Origin: Sphingomonas sp. SUN039
Lineage (GTDB): Bacteria > Pseudomonadota > Alphaproteobacteria > Sphingomonadales > Sphingomonadaceae
NCBI RefSeq assembly: GCF_024758725.1
Contig: NZ_CP096972.1
Coordinates: 2,958,001 to 3,022,000, forward strand
Direction of reading: 5' to 3'
DNA length: 64,000 nucleotides
Part shown: positions 1-11,116 of the stretch, one piece after another
Position numbering within the stretch: position 1 is the first letter of the stretch
How the letters are laid out: each line of letters starts with the position of its first letter
Position numbers and translations under genes: made by a program
Notes under the pieces: generated by a model
Database searches by the model: none
What the model was told of the DNA's origin: nothing
Seen by the model: only the letters and a program-made list of their open reading frames with translations

Positions 1-513
1 GAGATAGCGCACATCGGACGCGGCATATTCCTTTTGTGCGTCGGTCAGCACCGGCGATCCCCAGTCGGACGACTGCTGCGCCTTCGACAATTCCATGCCC
101 AGCAATTCGCGGACGATCTCTTTCAGGCCGTGCCGGTCGGTATAGGTCCGCACCAGCCGCGAGGCGATCTTGGTGCAATAGGCGGGCGCGGCCACGATGC
201 CGAGATAGGCCTCGATCGACGCCAGATCGAAGCGCCCGAAATGATAGAGCTTGAGCCGCGCCGGGTCGGCCAGGACAGCGCGCAGATTGGGTGCGGCGAA
301 ATCGCTGCCCGCACCGAAGCGCACGAGATGCTCGTCGCCCTGCCCGTCCGAAATCTGGACGACGCACAGCCGGTCGCGGCCCGGGTGCAGGCCCATTGTC
401 TCGGTATCGACCGCCACGGGCCCCGGTGCGAGCACACCGGCGGGCAGGTCTTCTTCATGGCAATGGACGGTCAAGCGCGGCGCTCCGTTACGGGTTGCGG
501 ATGGCATTTGCAT
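1..513 (-). CDS. rnd: Ribonuclease D, N-terminal part (runs off the window)
   Basis: The minus strand is open from position 513 to the window edge and encodes about 170 residues of a DEDD-family 3'-5' exoribonuclease. Exo I is visible as VAVDTETMGL (catalytic D and E), Exo II as LYHFGRFD, and Exo III begins in the last residues as SDVRYL (D and Y of the DEDDy type). The HRDC-containing C-terminal part lies outside the window. RNase D trims the 3' ends of tRNA precursors and other stable RNAs. ATG at 513 is used; ATG at 507 is equally possible. The call rests on three correctly ordered catalytic motifs. The divergent neighbour is an unrelated small membrane protein. Confidence 0.9.
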   Translation of the reverse strand, partial: MQMPSATRNGAPRLTVHCHEEDLPAGVLAPGPVAVDTETMGLHPGRDRLCVVQISDGQGDEHLVRFGAGSDFAAPNLRAVLADPARLKLYHFGRFDLASIEAYLGIVAAPAYCTKIASRLVRTYTDRHGLKEIVRELLGMELSKAQQSSDWGSPVLTDAQKEYAASDVRYL

Positions 514-566
514 TGCCCGGTCCCTCGCTGCAAGCTCCGTGCTTCGACTTTCAGGGGGAAAAGACC

Positions 567-917
567 ATGGCCAGCAACCCGCCCGGCGGTTTCGACTTCA
601 ACCGGCCGACCATCATTGCGCTGCTCTATCTCGCCGGACTGGTCACAGGCATTACCGGGCTGGTCGGCGTGGTGCTCGCCTATGTCTGGCGGAACGAGGC
701 CCATGAGCCATGGGAAGCGACGCACTACACCTATCTCATCCGCACCTTCTGGATTGCGCTCGCCGCGTCGGTCGTCGGCGTCATTACCTCGATCATCGGG
801 ATCGGCATTTTGCTGCTGATTGCAGTCACCGTCTGGGTCGTGGTCAGGTCGATCGTCGCATTGCTCAACGCCCAGAAACGCATCGCGATGCCCGATCCGG
901 CGACCTTCCTGATCTAG
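567..917 (+). CDS. DUF4870-type small membrane protein
   Basis: 116 residues. ATG at 567 is preceded by a strong AGGGGGA ribosome site. Three hydrophobic stretches are visible: around residues 12-33 (ALLYLAGLVTGITGLVGV), 58-78 and 80-100. The loop between the first two holds the WE..HY.Y.IRTFWI pattern typical of DUF4870 proteins. The family is widespread and its role unknown. The gene stands alone between rnd (divergent) and the cold-shock gene. No export signal other than the membrane segments is seen. Confidence 0.75.
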   Translation: MASNPPGGFDFNRPTIIALLYLAGLVTGITGLVGVVLAYVWRNEAHEPWEATHYTYLIRTFWIALAASVVGVITSIIGIGILLLIAVTVWVVVRSIVALLNAQKRIAMPDPATFLI

Positions 918-1081
918 GCGACCGTTATTGCGGCTAAAACCGCTCGCAGATTGCCCCGTTTTACATTACGCCACGGAACTGGCGTAAAGCGATTCGCGCC
1001 CGAGAGGCCTGTGTCCGTCGTCCTGGGCATGGATTTTTCGTTGAACGATGGCGGGCGAGTTACAGGAATACGGATTCAGGC

Positions 1082-1891
1082 ATGAGTTTCGACAAGGGAC
1101 GCCGCGGCGATCGCGGCGGGCGCGGACGCGATAAGTTCGGTGATGATAATTTCGGCGGCGGTGGCAGCAGCTACGGCGGCGGGGCAGGCGGCGGTGATCG
1201 TTTCGGCGGTGGCGGCGGTGGCGGCTATAACAGTGGCGGCGGTTACGGCGGCGGCGGCGGCGGCGGTGGCGGGTTCCGCAGCGGCGGCGGTGGCGGCGGG
1301 TTCAGTGGCGGCGGCGGCGCACCGCGCGGCGGGATGCCTGCCCAGGTCGTCGGCGAAGGCACCGGAGTCGTCAAATTCTTCAACGCGCAAAAGGGCTTCG
1401 GCTTTGTCGTGCGTGACGATGGGGCCGAGGACGTGTTCGTCCACATCTCCGCTGTCGAACAGGCGGGCCTTGCCGGGCTGGCCGAGGGTCAGCCGCTCGG
1501 CTTCACGCTCGTCGATCGGGGCGGGCGCATTTCGGCGACCGAGCTCAAGATCGACGGCGAACCGATGCCGGTCACCGACCGTGGCCCGCCGCGCGACCGC
1601 GATGCGGGTCCGCGTCCGGCGGGCGGCGGCTATGGCGGCGGTGGCGGCGGCGGTGGTCCGCAGCGCGAACTGACCGGCGAAAAGGCGACCGGCACGGTCA
1701 AGTTCTTCAACGCGATGAAAGGCTTCGGCTTCATCCAGCGCGACGACGGACAGCCCGATGCCTTCGTCCATATATCGGCGGTCGAGCGCGCGGGGATGAG
1801 CACGCTCAACGAAGGCGACAAATTGTCGTTCGAACTCGAAGTCGATCGCCGCGGCAAGCATGCCGCAGTGAATCTAAACCCGGGCGAATGA
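1082..1891 (+). CDS. Tandem cold-shock-domain protein with Gly-rich N-terminus
   Basis: 269 residues. The first ~85 are a low-complexity Gly-rich, RGG-like tail (MSFDKGRRGDRGGRGR then poly-GG with Ser, Tyr, Phe and Arg). Two cold-shock domains follow, at about residues 92-158 and 203-266. Each has the KFFNAxKGFGF (RNP1) and FVHIS (RNP2) single-strand nucleic-acid binding motifs, and a second Gly-rich linker lies between them. It probably acts as an RNA chaperone or growth-phase/cold-stress regulator. Classical Csp proteins are about 70 residues with one domain; tandem versions are common in alphaproteobacteria. The 164 bases upstream could form a structured leader, as many csp mRNAs have, but no specific element is recognised. 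Confidence 0.88.
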   Translation: MSFDKGRRGDRGGRGRDKFGDDNFGGGGSSYGGGAGGGDRFGGGGGGGYNSGGGYGGGGGGGGGFRSGGGGGGFSGGGGAPRGGMPAQVVGEGTGVVKFFNAQKGFGFVVRDDGAEDVFVHISAVEQAGLAGLAEGQPLGFTLVDRGGRISATELKIDGEPMPVTDRGPPRDRDAGPRPAGGGYGGGGGGGGPQRELTGEKATGTVKFFNAMKGFGFIQRDDGQPDAFVHISAVERAGMSTLNEGDKLSFELEVDRRGKHAAVNLNPGE

Positions 1892-1900
1892 TTTGAATAC

Positions 1901-1925
1901 GCCGTCCCGGCCTGGCCGGGGCGGC
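1901..1925. terminator. Bidirectional hairpin between convergent genes
   Basis: GCCGTCCCGGC, then a CTG loop, then GCCGGGGCGGC: an 11-bp stem with one G-U type pair, lying between the converging cold-shock and helicase genes. There is no T-run, so termination strength is uncertain. Confidence 0.55.
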
Positions 1926-1928
1926 GGT

Positions 1929-4349
1929 TCACTTCGACATAGCTTCTCTCGCGAGCGCATCCGCCTCGACCAGCAGCGCATCGTCGGCTGTCCCCTGCGG
2001 CACGCTTTCGCGCCCGATCATTACCAGCACCGGCACCGCCAGCGGCGTGACGCGCGGCACGTCAACGTGCAGGATCGTCCCCTCGGCCCGGTCGAGTAGC
2101 GCGGTCAGCCGCCCGACATCGGTCATCTTCGCCCGCGCATCTTCCCACGCTGCCTTCAACAGCAAATGGTCGGGCTCGTAGCGGCGCAGCACGTCGTAGA
2201 TCAGGTCGGTCGAAAACGTCACCTGCTTGCCGGTCTTGCGCTTGCCCGGATGCTGCCGCTCGACCAGCCCGCCGATCACCGCTACCTCGCGAAACGCCCG
2301 CTTCAGCAGATGCGATCCCTGCACCCAGTCGTCGAATTCGTCGCGCAGGATGTCAGCAGAAAACAACGGGCGCGGATCGGTGACAGGTTCCAGCGCATAG
2401 GTCGCCAGCGCATAGTCATTCGCCACAAACCCCAGCGGCTTCAGTCCGCGCCGCTCCATCCGGCTGGTCAGCAGCATCCCCAGCGACTGGTGCGCGTTCC
2501 ACCCCTCGAACGGATAGGCGACCATATAATGCTTGCCGTCGCGCGGAAACGTCTCGACCAGCAACTCGCCGGGTGTCGGCAGCCGCGAGCGCAGCGCCTG
2601 CATCTCGAGCCATTCGCGGACATCGGGCGGAAACCGGCCCCATTCCCCTGAGTCGTGCAACAATTGCCGCACACGTTCGGCCAGCCGCGTCGACAGCGGC
2701 ATCCGCGCGCCGCCATAGCTCGGGATGCGTGCAGGACGGCTGGTCGCGCGGACGATGACATCCTCGGTATCGATCCGTTCGACCTCCAGGCTTAGCCCCG
2801 AGAAAAAGAACGTATCCTTGACCGACAGGCTCGCCGCGAACCCCTCCTCGACCCGCCCCAGCTTGCGCCCGTTCTTGAACCGCACGGTCAGCATCGCCGC
2901 CTCGACAATGATCCCCGCATTCATCCGGTGCTGCTGCATCACGCGCGGGTGGGTGATCCGCCACATGCCATCCGGCCCCTTTACCAGCCGCCGGAACCGG
3001 TCATAGGCCCGCAGCGAATAGCCGCCGGTCGCAATGAAATCGAGCACGCTGGCAAAAAGCTCGGGGGCGAGCGCGCTATACGGCAGCGCCGCCTGCACCT
3101 CGGCCAGCATCGCGCCCTCGTCGAACGGCGCGGCGCAGGCACAGGCCATCAGATGCTGTGCCAGCACATCGAGCGCCCCGCTGCGGAAAACATCCGCGTC
3201 CAGTTCGCCCGCCTCGACCGCATCGAGTGCCGCCCGCGCCTCCAGATATTCGAAGCGGTTACCCGGCACGATCATCGCTTCCGACGGCTCATCCAGCCGG
3301 TGGTTCGCCCGCCCGATGCGCTGGAGCAGCCGCGACGATCCCTTGGGCGCGCCCATCTGGATCACGCAATCGACGCTGCCCCAATCGACACCCAAGTCCA
3401 GACTCGACGTGCACACCAAAGCGCGCAACCGCCCGTCACCCATCGCCGCCTCCACCCGCCGCCGCGCCTCGATGTCCAATGACCCGTGGTGGATACCAAT
3501 GGGCAGCTGTTTCTCGTTCGCCTTCCACAAATCCTGAAAGATCAGTTCGGCAAGCGCGCGCGTGTTGCAGAAGATCAGCGTGGTCTGGTGCGCCGCGATC
3601 TGCTCCATGACCTGTGGCGCGGCATAGCGGCCTGAATGCCCGGCCCAGGGGACGCGGCCCTGTGGCAACAAGATGCCGATCTTCGGCTCCGCCCCCGCTT
3701 CGCCACGCACCAGCGTGACCGCATCGATATCGCCCCCCGGCGACAGCCAGGCGCGGTACAAGTCCGGATCGGCCACCGTCGCCGACAAAGCGACACGGCG
3801 CAGTGAGGGATTGATTGCGGACAGCCGCGCCATGCACAGGCTGAGCAGGTCGCCGCGCTTGCCGGTCGCGAACGCGTGCACCTCGTCGATCACGACGGTC
3901 TTGAGTTCGCGGAACATCAGCAGCGAATCGGGATAGCTCAGCAACAGGCTGAGCGATTCGGGTGTCGTCAGCAGGATATGCGGCGGGCGCTCCCGCTGCC
4001 TCTTCTTGCGGTCGGACGGCGTATCGCCGGTGCGCGTCTCGACCGTGATATCGAGGCCCATCTCCTCGATCGGGGTCAGCAGGTTGCGCCGGATATCGAC
4101 CGCCAGCGCCTTGAGCGGCGAGATGTAGAGCGTGTGGAGGCCTTCGCGCGGCGCTTCCACCAACTCGACCAAAGTCGGCAAAAACCCCGACAGCGTCTTG
4201 CCCGATCCCGTCGGCGCGACCAGCAGCGCATGTCGCCCGGCGCGCGCCGCCGCCAGCATGTCGAACTGGTGCCGCCGCGGGGCCCAGCCCTTGGCCGCGA
4301 ACCAGTCTTCCAGAATTGCAGGCAAATCAGCGGACATCGCCGCCGTCAT
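1929..4349 (-). CDS. Ligase-associated DEXH-box DNA helicase (Lhr family)
   Basis: 806 residues. A superfamily 2 helicase core starts near residue 20: Q-like motif RRHQ, Walker A APTGSGKT (about 45-52), motif Ia ISPLKALA, Walker B IDEVHAF (DEVH box), motif III SATVAD, and C-terminal motif VI QRIGRANHR. A long Lhr-type C-terminal region follows. Members of this subgroup normally sit beside an ATP-dependent DNA ligase and an MBL-fold exonuclease and are thought to act in DNA repair. Here the exonuclease is 1.6 kb away and divergent, with a secreted helical-repeat protein gene between them, and no ligase is present. The start is 21 bases after that upstream gene's stop, so the two may be co-transcribed. 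Confidence 0.9.
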   Translation of the reverse strand: MTAAMSADLPAILEDWFAAKGWAPRRHQFDMLAAARAGRHALLVAPTGSGKTLSGFLPTLVELVEAPREGLHTLYISPLKALAVDIRRNLLTPIEEMGLDITVETRTGDTPSDRKKRQRERPPHILLTTPESLSLLLSYPDSLLMFRELKTVVIDEVHAFATGKRGDLLSLCMARLSAINPSLRRVALSATVADPDLYRAWLSPGGDIDAVTLVRGEAGAEPKIGILLPQGRVPWAGHSGRYAAPQVMEQIAAHQTTLIFCNTRALAELIFQDLWKANEKQLPIGIHHGSLDIEARRRVEAAMGDGRLRALVCTSSLDLGVDWGSVDCVIQMGAPKGSSRLLQRIGRANHRLDEPSEAMIVPGNRFEYLEARAALDAVEAGELDADVFRSGALDVLAQHLMACACAAPFDEGAMLAEVQAALPYSALAPELFASVLDFIATGGYSLRAYDRFRRLVKGPDGMWRITHPRVMQQHRMNAGIIVEAAMLTVRFKNGRKLGRVEEGFAASLSVKDTFFFSGLSLEVERIDTEDVIVRATSRPARIPSYGGARMPLSTRLAERVRQLLHDSGEWGRFPPDVREWLEMQALRSRLPTPGELLVETFPRDGKHYMVAYPFEGWNAHQSLGMLLTSRMERRGLKPLGFVANDYALATYALEPVTDPRPLFSADILRDEFDDWVQGSHLLKRAFREVAVIGGLVERQHPGKRKTGKQVTFSTDLIYDVLRRYEPDHLLLKAAWEDARAKMTDVGRLTALLDRAEGTILHVDVPRVTPLAVPVLVMIGRESVPQGTADDALLVEADALAREAMSK

Positions 4350-4370
4350 GCCCCGCCTTGTCCGTCGGCG

Positions 4371-5867
4371 CTACTTGCTTGGCGGCGGGACGAAGCGCGG
4401 ACCGAGCGCCGCGACCACCGCATCCGCCGCAAAATAGGCTGAGCTCGGCAGTTTCGACGTCCCCGGATTTTCGAAGAGCACGCGTGCGGTCGACAGGCTG
4501 CTGCGGAACGGCACGATCGCGAACGCGGTCTTGCCGCGCGCCCGGGCGATCAGCGCGCTGTGCAGCAACACCGCCTCGCCGCCCGCCACCCCGATCCCGC
4601 CGGTCACCGTCACGGTTTCGCCGGGCAGCGTGTCCTGCTTCACCGGCATGTATTTCGATTTGGCCGTCTCGTTCACATTCTTCGACAGCGCGCTGTAATT
4701 GCCCGGCGACAGATACGGGCGAATGGTGCGGTACATCGCCTTCAGCGCCGCCTCATTGGTGCGCCGTGTCAGTTCGCCCGACAGCGCCTCGCTGCGGAGC
4801 GCCGCCGGATCGCGGGCGAGCGCACCGGTCAGTTCGGCCGGAGCCGCGCCGACGCGCAGTCGCGCCGCGACATCGGCGACCGTCGGCACGGGCACCGACA
4901 GCCAGCGTTCGCGCGCCGCAAACATCCGCCGCGCCTCGGCCGTTTGCCCTGCCTTCATGGCCACGACGATCCTGGCGAATGCCAGCAAATCGTCGGTGCG
5001 GGTGATCACCGCCTTGGCCGCATCGGTCGTTTCGGAGGCGGCGCGGGTATCGTTGTCGCTGCGCGCTCTGGCGGCCAGCGCGTCCGCTTCACCTGCGCGT
5101 CCGGCCATGTACAGGTCGAGCGCCTGTCCCGCGATCAATTGCGCCGAGGCATCTTTGTCGGCGAGCATCGCCACGACCGCGCCCGCCTCATCCCCGGCGG
5201 CGCCGTAATCGCCCTGCCAGCGCAATGCATCGGCCCAGCTCAGCCGCAATTCGGGCATCAGGCGGATGACATTGGCGAAATAGGCGCGCTTGGCCGCGCT
5301 CACCGGCAGCGACTTGTCGAGATAGCCGGTCACGCGGACCAGATTGGCAAGGTCATAGGGAGAGGCCGCCGCCATCTTCAGCGCGACCGCTTCGGCCTCG
5401 GCCGTCTTGCCCTGACGCAACAGCACGGCGGCTTCGAGCTCGAGCGCCGACAGCGCAAAGCTGCGGAGGAACAGCGGGTCGGCCGCCTTTTCGCCGCCGA
5501 TCGCCGGAAACTGCCGCACATCGGCAAGCGCCGCGTCGAGGTTCTTCGCCTCGACATGGTGGATGGCGCGCGCGAGCAACAGCCGCGAGCGGCGCAGATC
5601 ATTGCCCTTGCCGCGCCCGTCGTCGACCGCACGGGTGCAGGCGTCGACGCCCTCCTGCCCGAACCGCCGTTCGGCGGCATTGTCCTGTTCGGGCGAACCG
5701 AACAGCCCCAGCGACCCCAGGATAACGGTAAAGCGCGCCAGCCCTTCGGCGAAATCCATGCCCTTGGCCTGGCCGTCGCACTGGACATAGTCCGATGCGG
5801 CGCGTGCCGGTGTCGATGCGATAGCGAGCGCGCAAACGGCAGCGCTCAACATGATGGTGCGACCCAT
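4371..5867 (-). CDS. Secreted helical-repeat (TPR-like) protein, function unknown
   Basis: 498 residues. It starts with a clear Sec signal peptide (MGRTIMLSAAVCALAIAS then PARAA, cleavage near residue 23). The body is Ala-rich alpha-helical sequence with regular helix-turn-helix spacing, for example LDAALADVRQFPAIGGEKA and GKTAEAEAVALKMAAASP, which resembles tetratricopeptide repeats. The C-terminal ~80 residues look beta-rich (GETVTVTGGIGVAGGEAVLL). No catalytic motif is seen. It probably works in the periplasm as a scaffold. It lies just upstream of the helicase gene on the same strand; whether they are functionally linked is unclear. Confidence 0.65.
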   Translation of the reverse strand: MGRTIMLSAAVCALAIASTPARAASDYVQCDGQAKGMDFAEGLARFTVILGSLGLFGSPEQDNAAERRFGQEGVDACTRAVDDGRGKGNDLRRSRLLLARAIHHVEAKNLDAALADVRQFPAIGGEKAADPLFLRSFALSALELEAAVLLRQGKTAEAEAVALKMAAASPYDLANLVRVTGYLDKSLPVSAAKRAYFANVIRLMPELRLSWADALRWQGDYGAAGDEAGAVVAMLADKDASAQLIAGQALDLYMAGRAGEADALAARARSDNDTRAASETTDAAKAVITRTDDLLAFARIVVAMKAGQTAEARRMFAARERWLSVPVPTVADVAARLRVGAAPAELTGALARDPAALRSEALSGELTRRTNEAALKAMYRTIRPYLSPGNYSALSKNVNETAKSKYMPVKQDTLPGETVTVTGGIGVAGGEAVLLHSALIARARGKTAFAIVPFRSSLSTARVLFENPGTSKLPSSAYFAADAVVAALGPRFVPPPSK

Positions 5868-5972
5868 ATTTCCCCTTCGTTCGGCCTTTGCGGCCTGTCA
5901 CACCCAATGGTGCCAAAGACTTTGCACCGGGTAAAGCTGGCGCAGCGTGCGTACAGCCCCCACATCGGCGCG

Positions 5973-6974
5973 ATGGCACGCCCCGGCTCCTGGATCGAAC
6001 CGCATCCGCACGGCATCCAAATTCCCGCTGCCGATGTGTGGATCGACCCCTCGCGCGCGGTCGAACGCGCGCTGGTCACCCACGGCCATGCCGATCACGC
6101 GCGTGGCGGGCACGCTGCGGTCTGGGCGACGCCGGAGACGCTGGCGATCATGTCTGCGCGCTATGGCGAGCAGACCAGCGGCATCGCCGTACCCTATGGC
6201 GACAGCGTCGATCTGAACGGCGTGCGCGCGACGTTCCTGCCTGCGGGTCACGTCCTCGGCTCGGCACAGATATTGCTCGAATATGCCGGCGAGCGCGTCA
6301 TCGTGTCGGGCGATTATAAGCGCCGCGCGGACCCGACCTGCGCGCCGTTTCAGGTAACGCCGTGCGACATCTTCATTACCGAGGCGACCTTCGGTCTGCC
6401 GGTGTTCCGCCATCCAGCCACCCAAAGCGAAATGCAAAAGCTGCTCGCCGCGCTCGCCGCCGAGCCCGACCGCTGCGTCCTCGTCGGCGCCTATGCGCTG
6501 GGCAAGGCGCAGCGCGTCATAGCCGAACTGCGCGCCATGGGCCACGACGCGCCGATCTATATCCACGGCGCGATGCAGAAACTGTGCGACCTCTACCGCG
6601 ACTGGGGCGTCGATCTGGGCGAACTCCGCCCCGCGCTGGTCGCCTCGAAGGAAGAGATGCGCGGGGCCATTGTCGTCGCGCCGCCCTCGGCGCTCGGCGA
6701 CCGCTGGTCGCGCCGCCTGCCCGACCCGATCACGGCCATGGCCAGCGGCTGGATGCGCGTCCGCCAGCGCGCGGTGCAGCGCGGCGTCGAACTCCCGCTC
6801 GTCCTGTCCGACCACGCCGACTGGGACGAACTGACCAGCACGATCCGCGAAATCGCACCAAAGGAAGTTTGGGTCACCCACGGTCGCGAAGACGCGCTGC
6901 TCCACTGGTGCCAGCTCCACCAGATCAAGGCCCGCGCGCTAGATCTGGTCGGGTATGAGGATGAGGATGATTAG
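5973..6974 (+). CDS. Ligase-associated DNA exonuclease (MBL fold, beta-CASP-like)
   Basis: 333 residues from ATG at 5973. Metallo-beta-lactamase metal motifs are present: THGHADHARGG (HxHxDH) near residue 35, PAGHVLGSAQ, and SGDYKR (metal-bridging Asp). A C-terminal part carries LSDHADWDEL and VTHGRE, typical of the beta-CASP group. Proteins of this type (SNM1/PSO2-like) usually neighbour an ATP-dependent DNA ligase and an Lhr-like helicase and are taken as repair nucleases. It is transcribed divergently from the secreted repeat protein, and a small orphan gene follows 11 bases after its stop, where the ligase would be expected. The start was chosen because the downstream sequence matches the family from its first residues (SWIEPHPHGI). 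Confidence 0.88.
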   Translation: MARPGSWIEPHPHGIQIPAADVWIDPSRAVERALVTHGHADHARGGHAAVWATPETLAIMSARYGEQTSGIAVPYGDSVDLNGVRATFLPAGHVLGSAQILLEYAGERVIVSGDYKRRADPTCAPFQVTPCDIFITEATFGLPVFRHPATQSEMQKLLAALAAEPDRCVLVGAYALGKAQRVIAELRAMGHDAPIYIHGAMQKLCDLYRDWGVDLGELRPALVASKEEMRGAIVVAPPSALGDRWSRRLPDPITAMASGWMRVRQRAVQRGVELPLVLSDHADWDELTSTIREIAPKEVWVTHGREDALLHWCQLHQIKARALDLVGYEDEDD

Positions 6975-6985
6975 GGGGTGACAAA

Positions 6986-7519
6986 ATGAGAAACGTGCAA
7001 CCGCAAAATCCACCCCGCGATACGGTAAGGGATTTTTTCGCGTGGAGCGACCTGCTCGACCACGATGTACTGCACCCACTGGCTCACATCAAAGGAAATT
7101 GGGAAGCAACTTGGGATCACACTACCCGCCGTTATGAGAGCGAGGAAGGCAGCTTCGCCAAATCCTTAAACTTGATGATCGATGATATCGCTGACACGGC
7201 GATTTCACCGCGTTACCACGACAACGAAGATGTAGTAGCACGTTATCTCGCGTCTCAACCCGGTTCAAAAATTGCTAAAGTGGGCGGCAGATGGGTTGGT
7301 GAGGAATACGGCTGGACATTAGAACAGGGAGGTTTTTACGACATCGATCAAGGTGAGTTACTGACTTCGGCTATCGGCCGAGTGGCAGCAGCTTTAAAGC
7401 GCGATCAGACTCACTATGATATGATGGAAACCGGCCACAGGATGATGCTCGCCGATATTTTGACGATCATTCTTTATCACCGCTCCAATTGTGAGGCCGA
7501 CGGGTGGTCGGACATCTGA
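6986..7519 (+). CDS. Unrecognised 177-residue protein in AT-richer DNA
   Basis: Starts 11 bases after the exonuclease stop, with GGGGTG as ribosome site. The protein is acidic and soluble (RDTVRDFFAWSDLLDHDV, YHDNEDVVARYLASQPG), with no signal peptide, membrane segment or recognised catalytic motif. Repeated Asp/His/Tyr residues are notable but match no family I know. Base composition and codon use are visibly more AT-rich (many tta, aaa, gat codons) than every gene around it. That suggests recent acquisition, perhaps replacing the ligase gene usually found here. It is intact and has a plausible ribosome site, so it is likely expressed. Confidence 0.6.
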   Translation: MRNVQPQNPPRDTVRDFFAWSDLLDHDVLHPLAHIKGNWEATWDHTTRRYESEEGSFAKSLNLMIDDIADTAISPRYHDNEDVVARYLASQPGSKIAKVGGRWVGEEYGWTLEQGGFYDIDQGELLTSAIGRVAAALKRDQTHYDMMETGHRMMLADILTIILYHRSNCEADGWSDI

Positions 7520-7546
7520 TCCTTTCCGACGAAGGTTGATGTCCGT

Positions 7547-7750
7547 GATTCCCGCGAAAGCGGGAATCCAGCGTCTTCTCCCTTTGCGCCTTATTCTTCC
7601 TTTGCGCCTTTGCGTGAAACCCTTGCGCTCATTCCAAGCAGAACTCGTGCGGCGACAGCGTGCCGATGTTTCACGCAATGGCGCAAAGGAAGAATAAGGC
7701 GCAAAGAATGAGGAAGGAAGAAGCTGGATTCCCGCTTTCGCGGGAATGAC
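7547..7750. repeat. Nested inverted repeat with REP-type ends
   Basis: The outer arms are palindromic REP-like units, TTCCCGC-GAAA-GCGGGAA at 7549-7566 and TTCCCGC-TTTC-GCGGGAA at 7729-7746, in opposite orientation and both followed inward by ATCCAGC. Inside are a 27-base perfect inverted repeat (7582-7608 against 7680-7706, the CCTTTGCGCC...CTTCC unit) and a 10-base one (TGCGTGAAAC 7611-7620 against 7668-7677). Only about 47 bases remain as a loop. The whole 204-base unit could fold into one long cruciform and resembles a REP doublet or MITE. No gene lies inside. Confidence 0.85.
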
Positions 7751-8080
7751 GGGATGTGGTTTGCCAAACCCCTTTCCGACTTGCACCGGGCTGCCCATAT
7801 GCGGTCAGCATGAGTTCCGTCACGACGCGAGGCTGCGGCTCTTTCAAACTGTAGATTCCACATCCGAGCCCAACGGTTCACCGCGCCTAAAGAACGCTTG
7901 AACGGGGTTTTCCGCCCACGTCGTGGGGCTTTCGTGAGTTTTGGACAGTGTCGAAAAACACGTTCCTTGGGCTAACCTTTAAGAACCTTTCGCCCCAGCA
8001 CACCCCCTTTCCTTTGCCTCCCCGCCCCCGCTTGCTAAGGGCCACCCCGACTCATTCATCATCGAGCAGGGGAAACCGCC
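7751..8080 (+). other. Intergenic region upstream of acnA
   Basis: About 330 bases without a credible gene. It must hold the aconitase promoter. A TTGGACA-like box near 7937 is a possible -35, but no convincing -10 partner was found. No riboswitch or operator is recognised. Confidence 0.5.
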
Positions 8081-10752
<2,672 letters not shown>

Positions 10753-10756
<4 letters not shown>

Positions 10757-11112
10757 GCGGGGGCGCGCTCGCGGGCGCTTGCCACTGCGGCGCGGTGCGG
10801 CTCACCATCCCGCGCCGCCCCGACTATATCAACGACTGCAATTGCAGCCTGTGTACCAAGCGTGGCGCGATCTGGGCCTATTTCCGTCCCGGCGAAGTGC
10901 AGGTCGAGGGCACCACGCACGCCTATGTGCGCGGCGATACCCCCACGCCCTGTCTGGCGACGCACTGGTGCACCGCCTGCGGCTGCACGACGCACTGGAC
11001 GCCGCTGCTCGCGGATCTCGACCGGATGGGCGTCAATGCCCGGCTGTTCGACCCGGAGGCGCTCGCCGGGATCGAAATCCGCGCCATCGACGGGCGGTCA
11101 TGGCCGGTTTGA
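10753..11112 (+). CDS. GFA-family zinc-binding protein
   Basis: 119 residues starting with TTG at 10753, which overlaps the acnA stop by 4 bases; no other start fits the N-terminal motif. Zinc-binding cysteines of the GFA/CENP-V fold are present: CHCGA near residue 10, CNCSLC near 29-34, and CTACGC around 78-83. Some family members are glutathione-dependent formaldehyde-activating enzymes, but most have no known substrate. Coupling to aconitase is a positional observation and does not by itself indicate function. Confidence 0.85.
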
Positions 11113-11116
11113 GCGC

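Noticed and set aside
1076-1861. Ala-rich 261-residue minus-strand frame
   Set aside because: Antisense to the Gly-rich cold-shock gene; poly-Ala arises from its GGC repeats.
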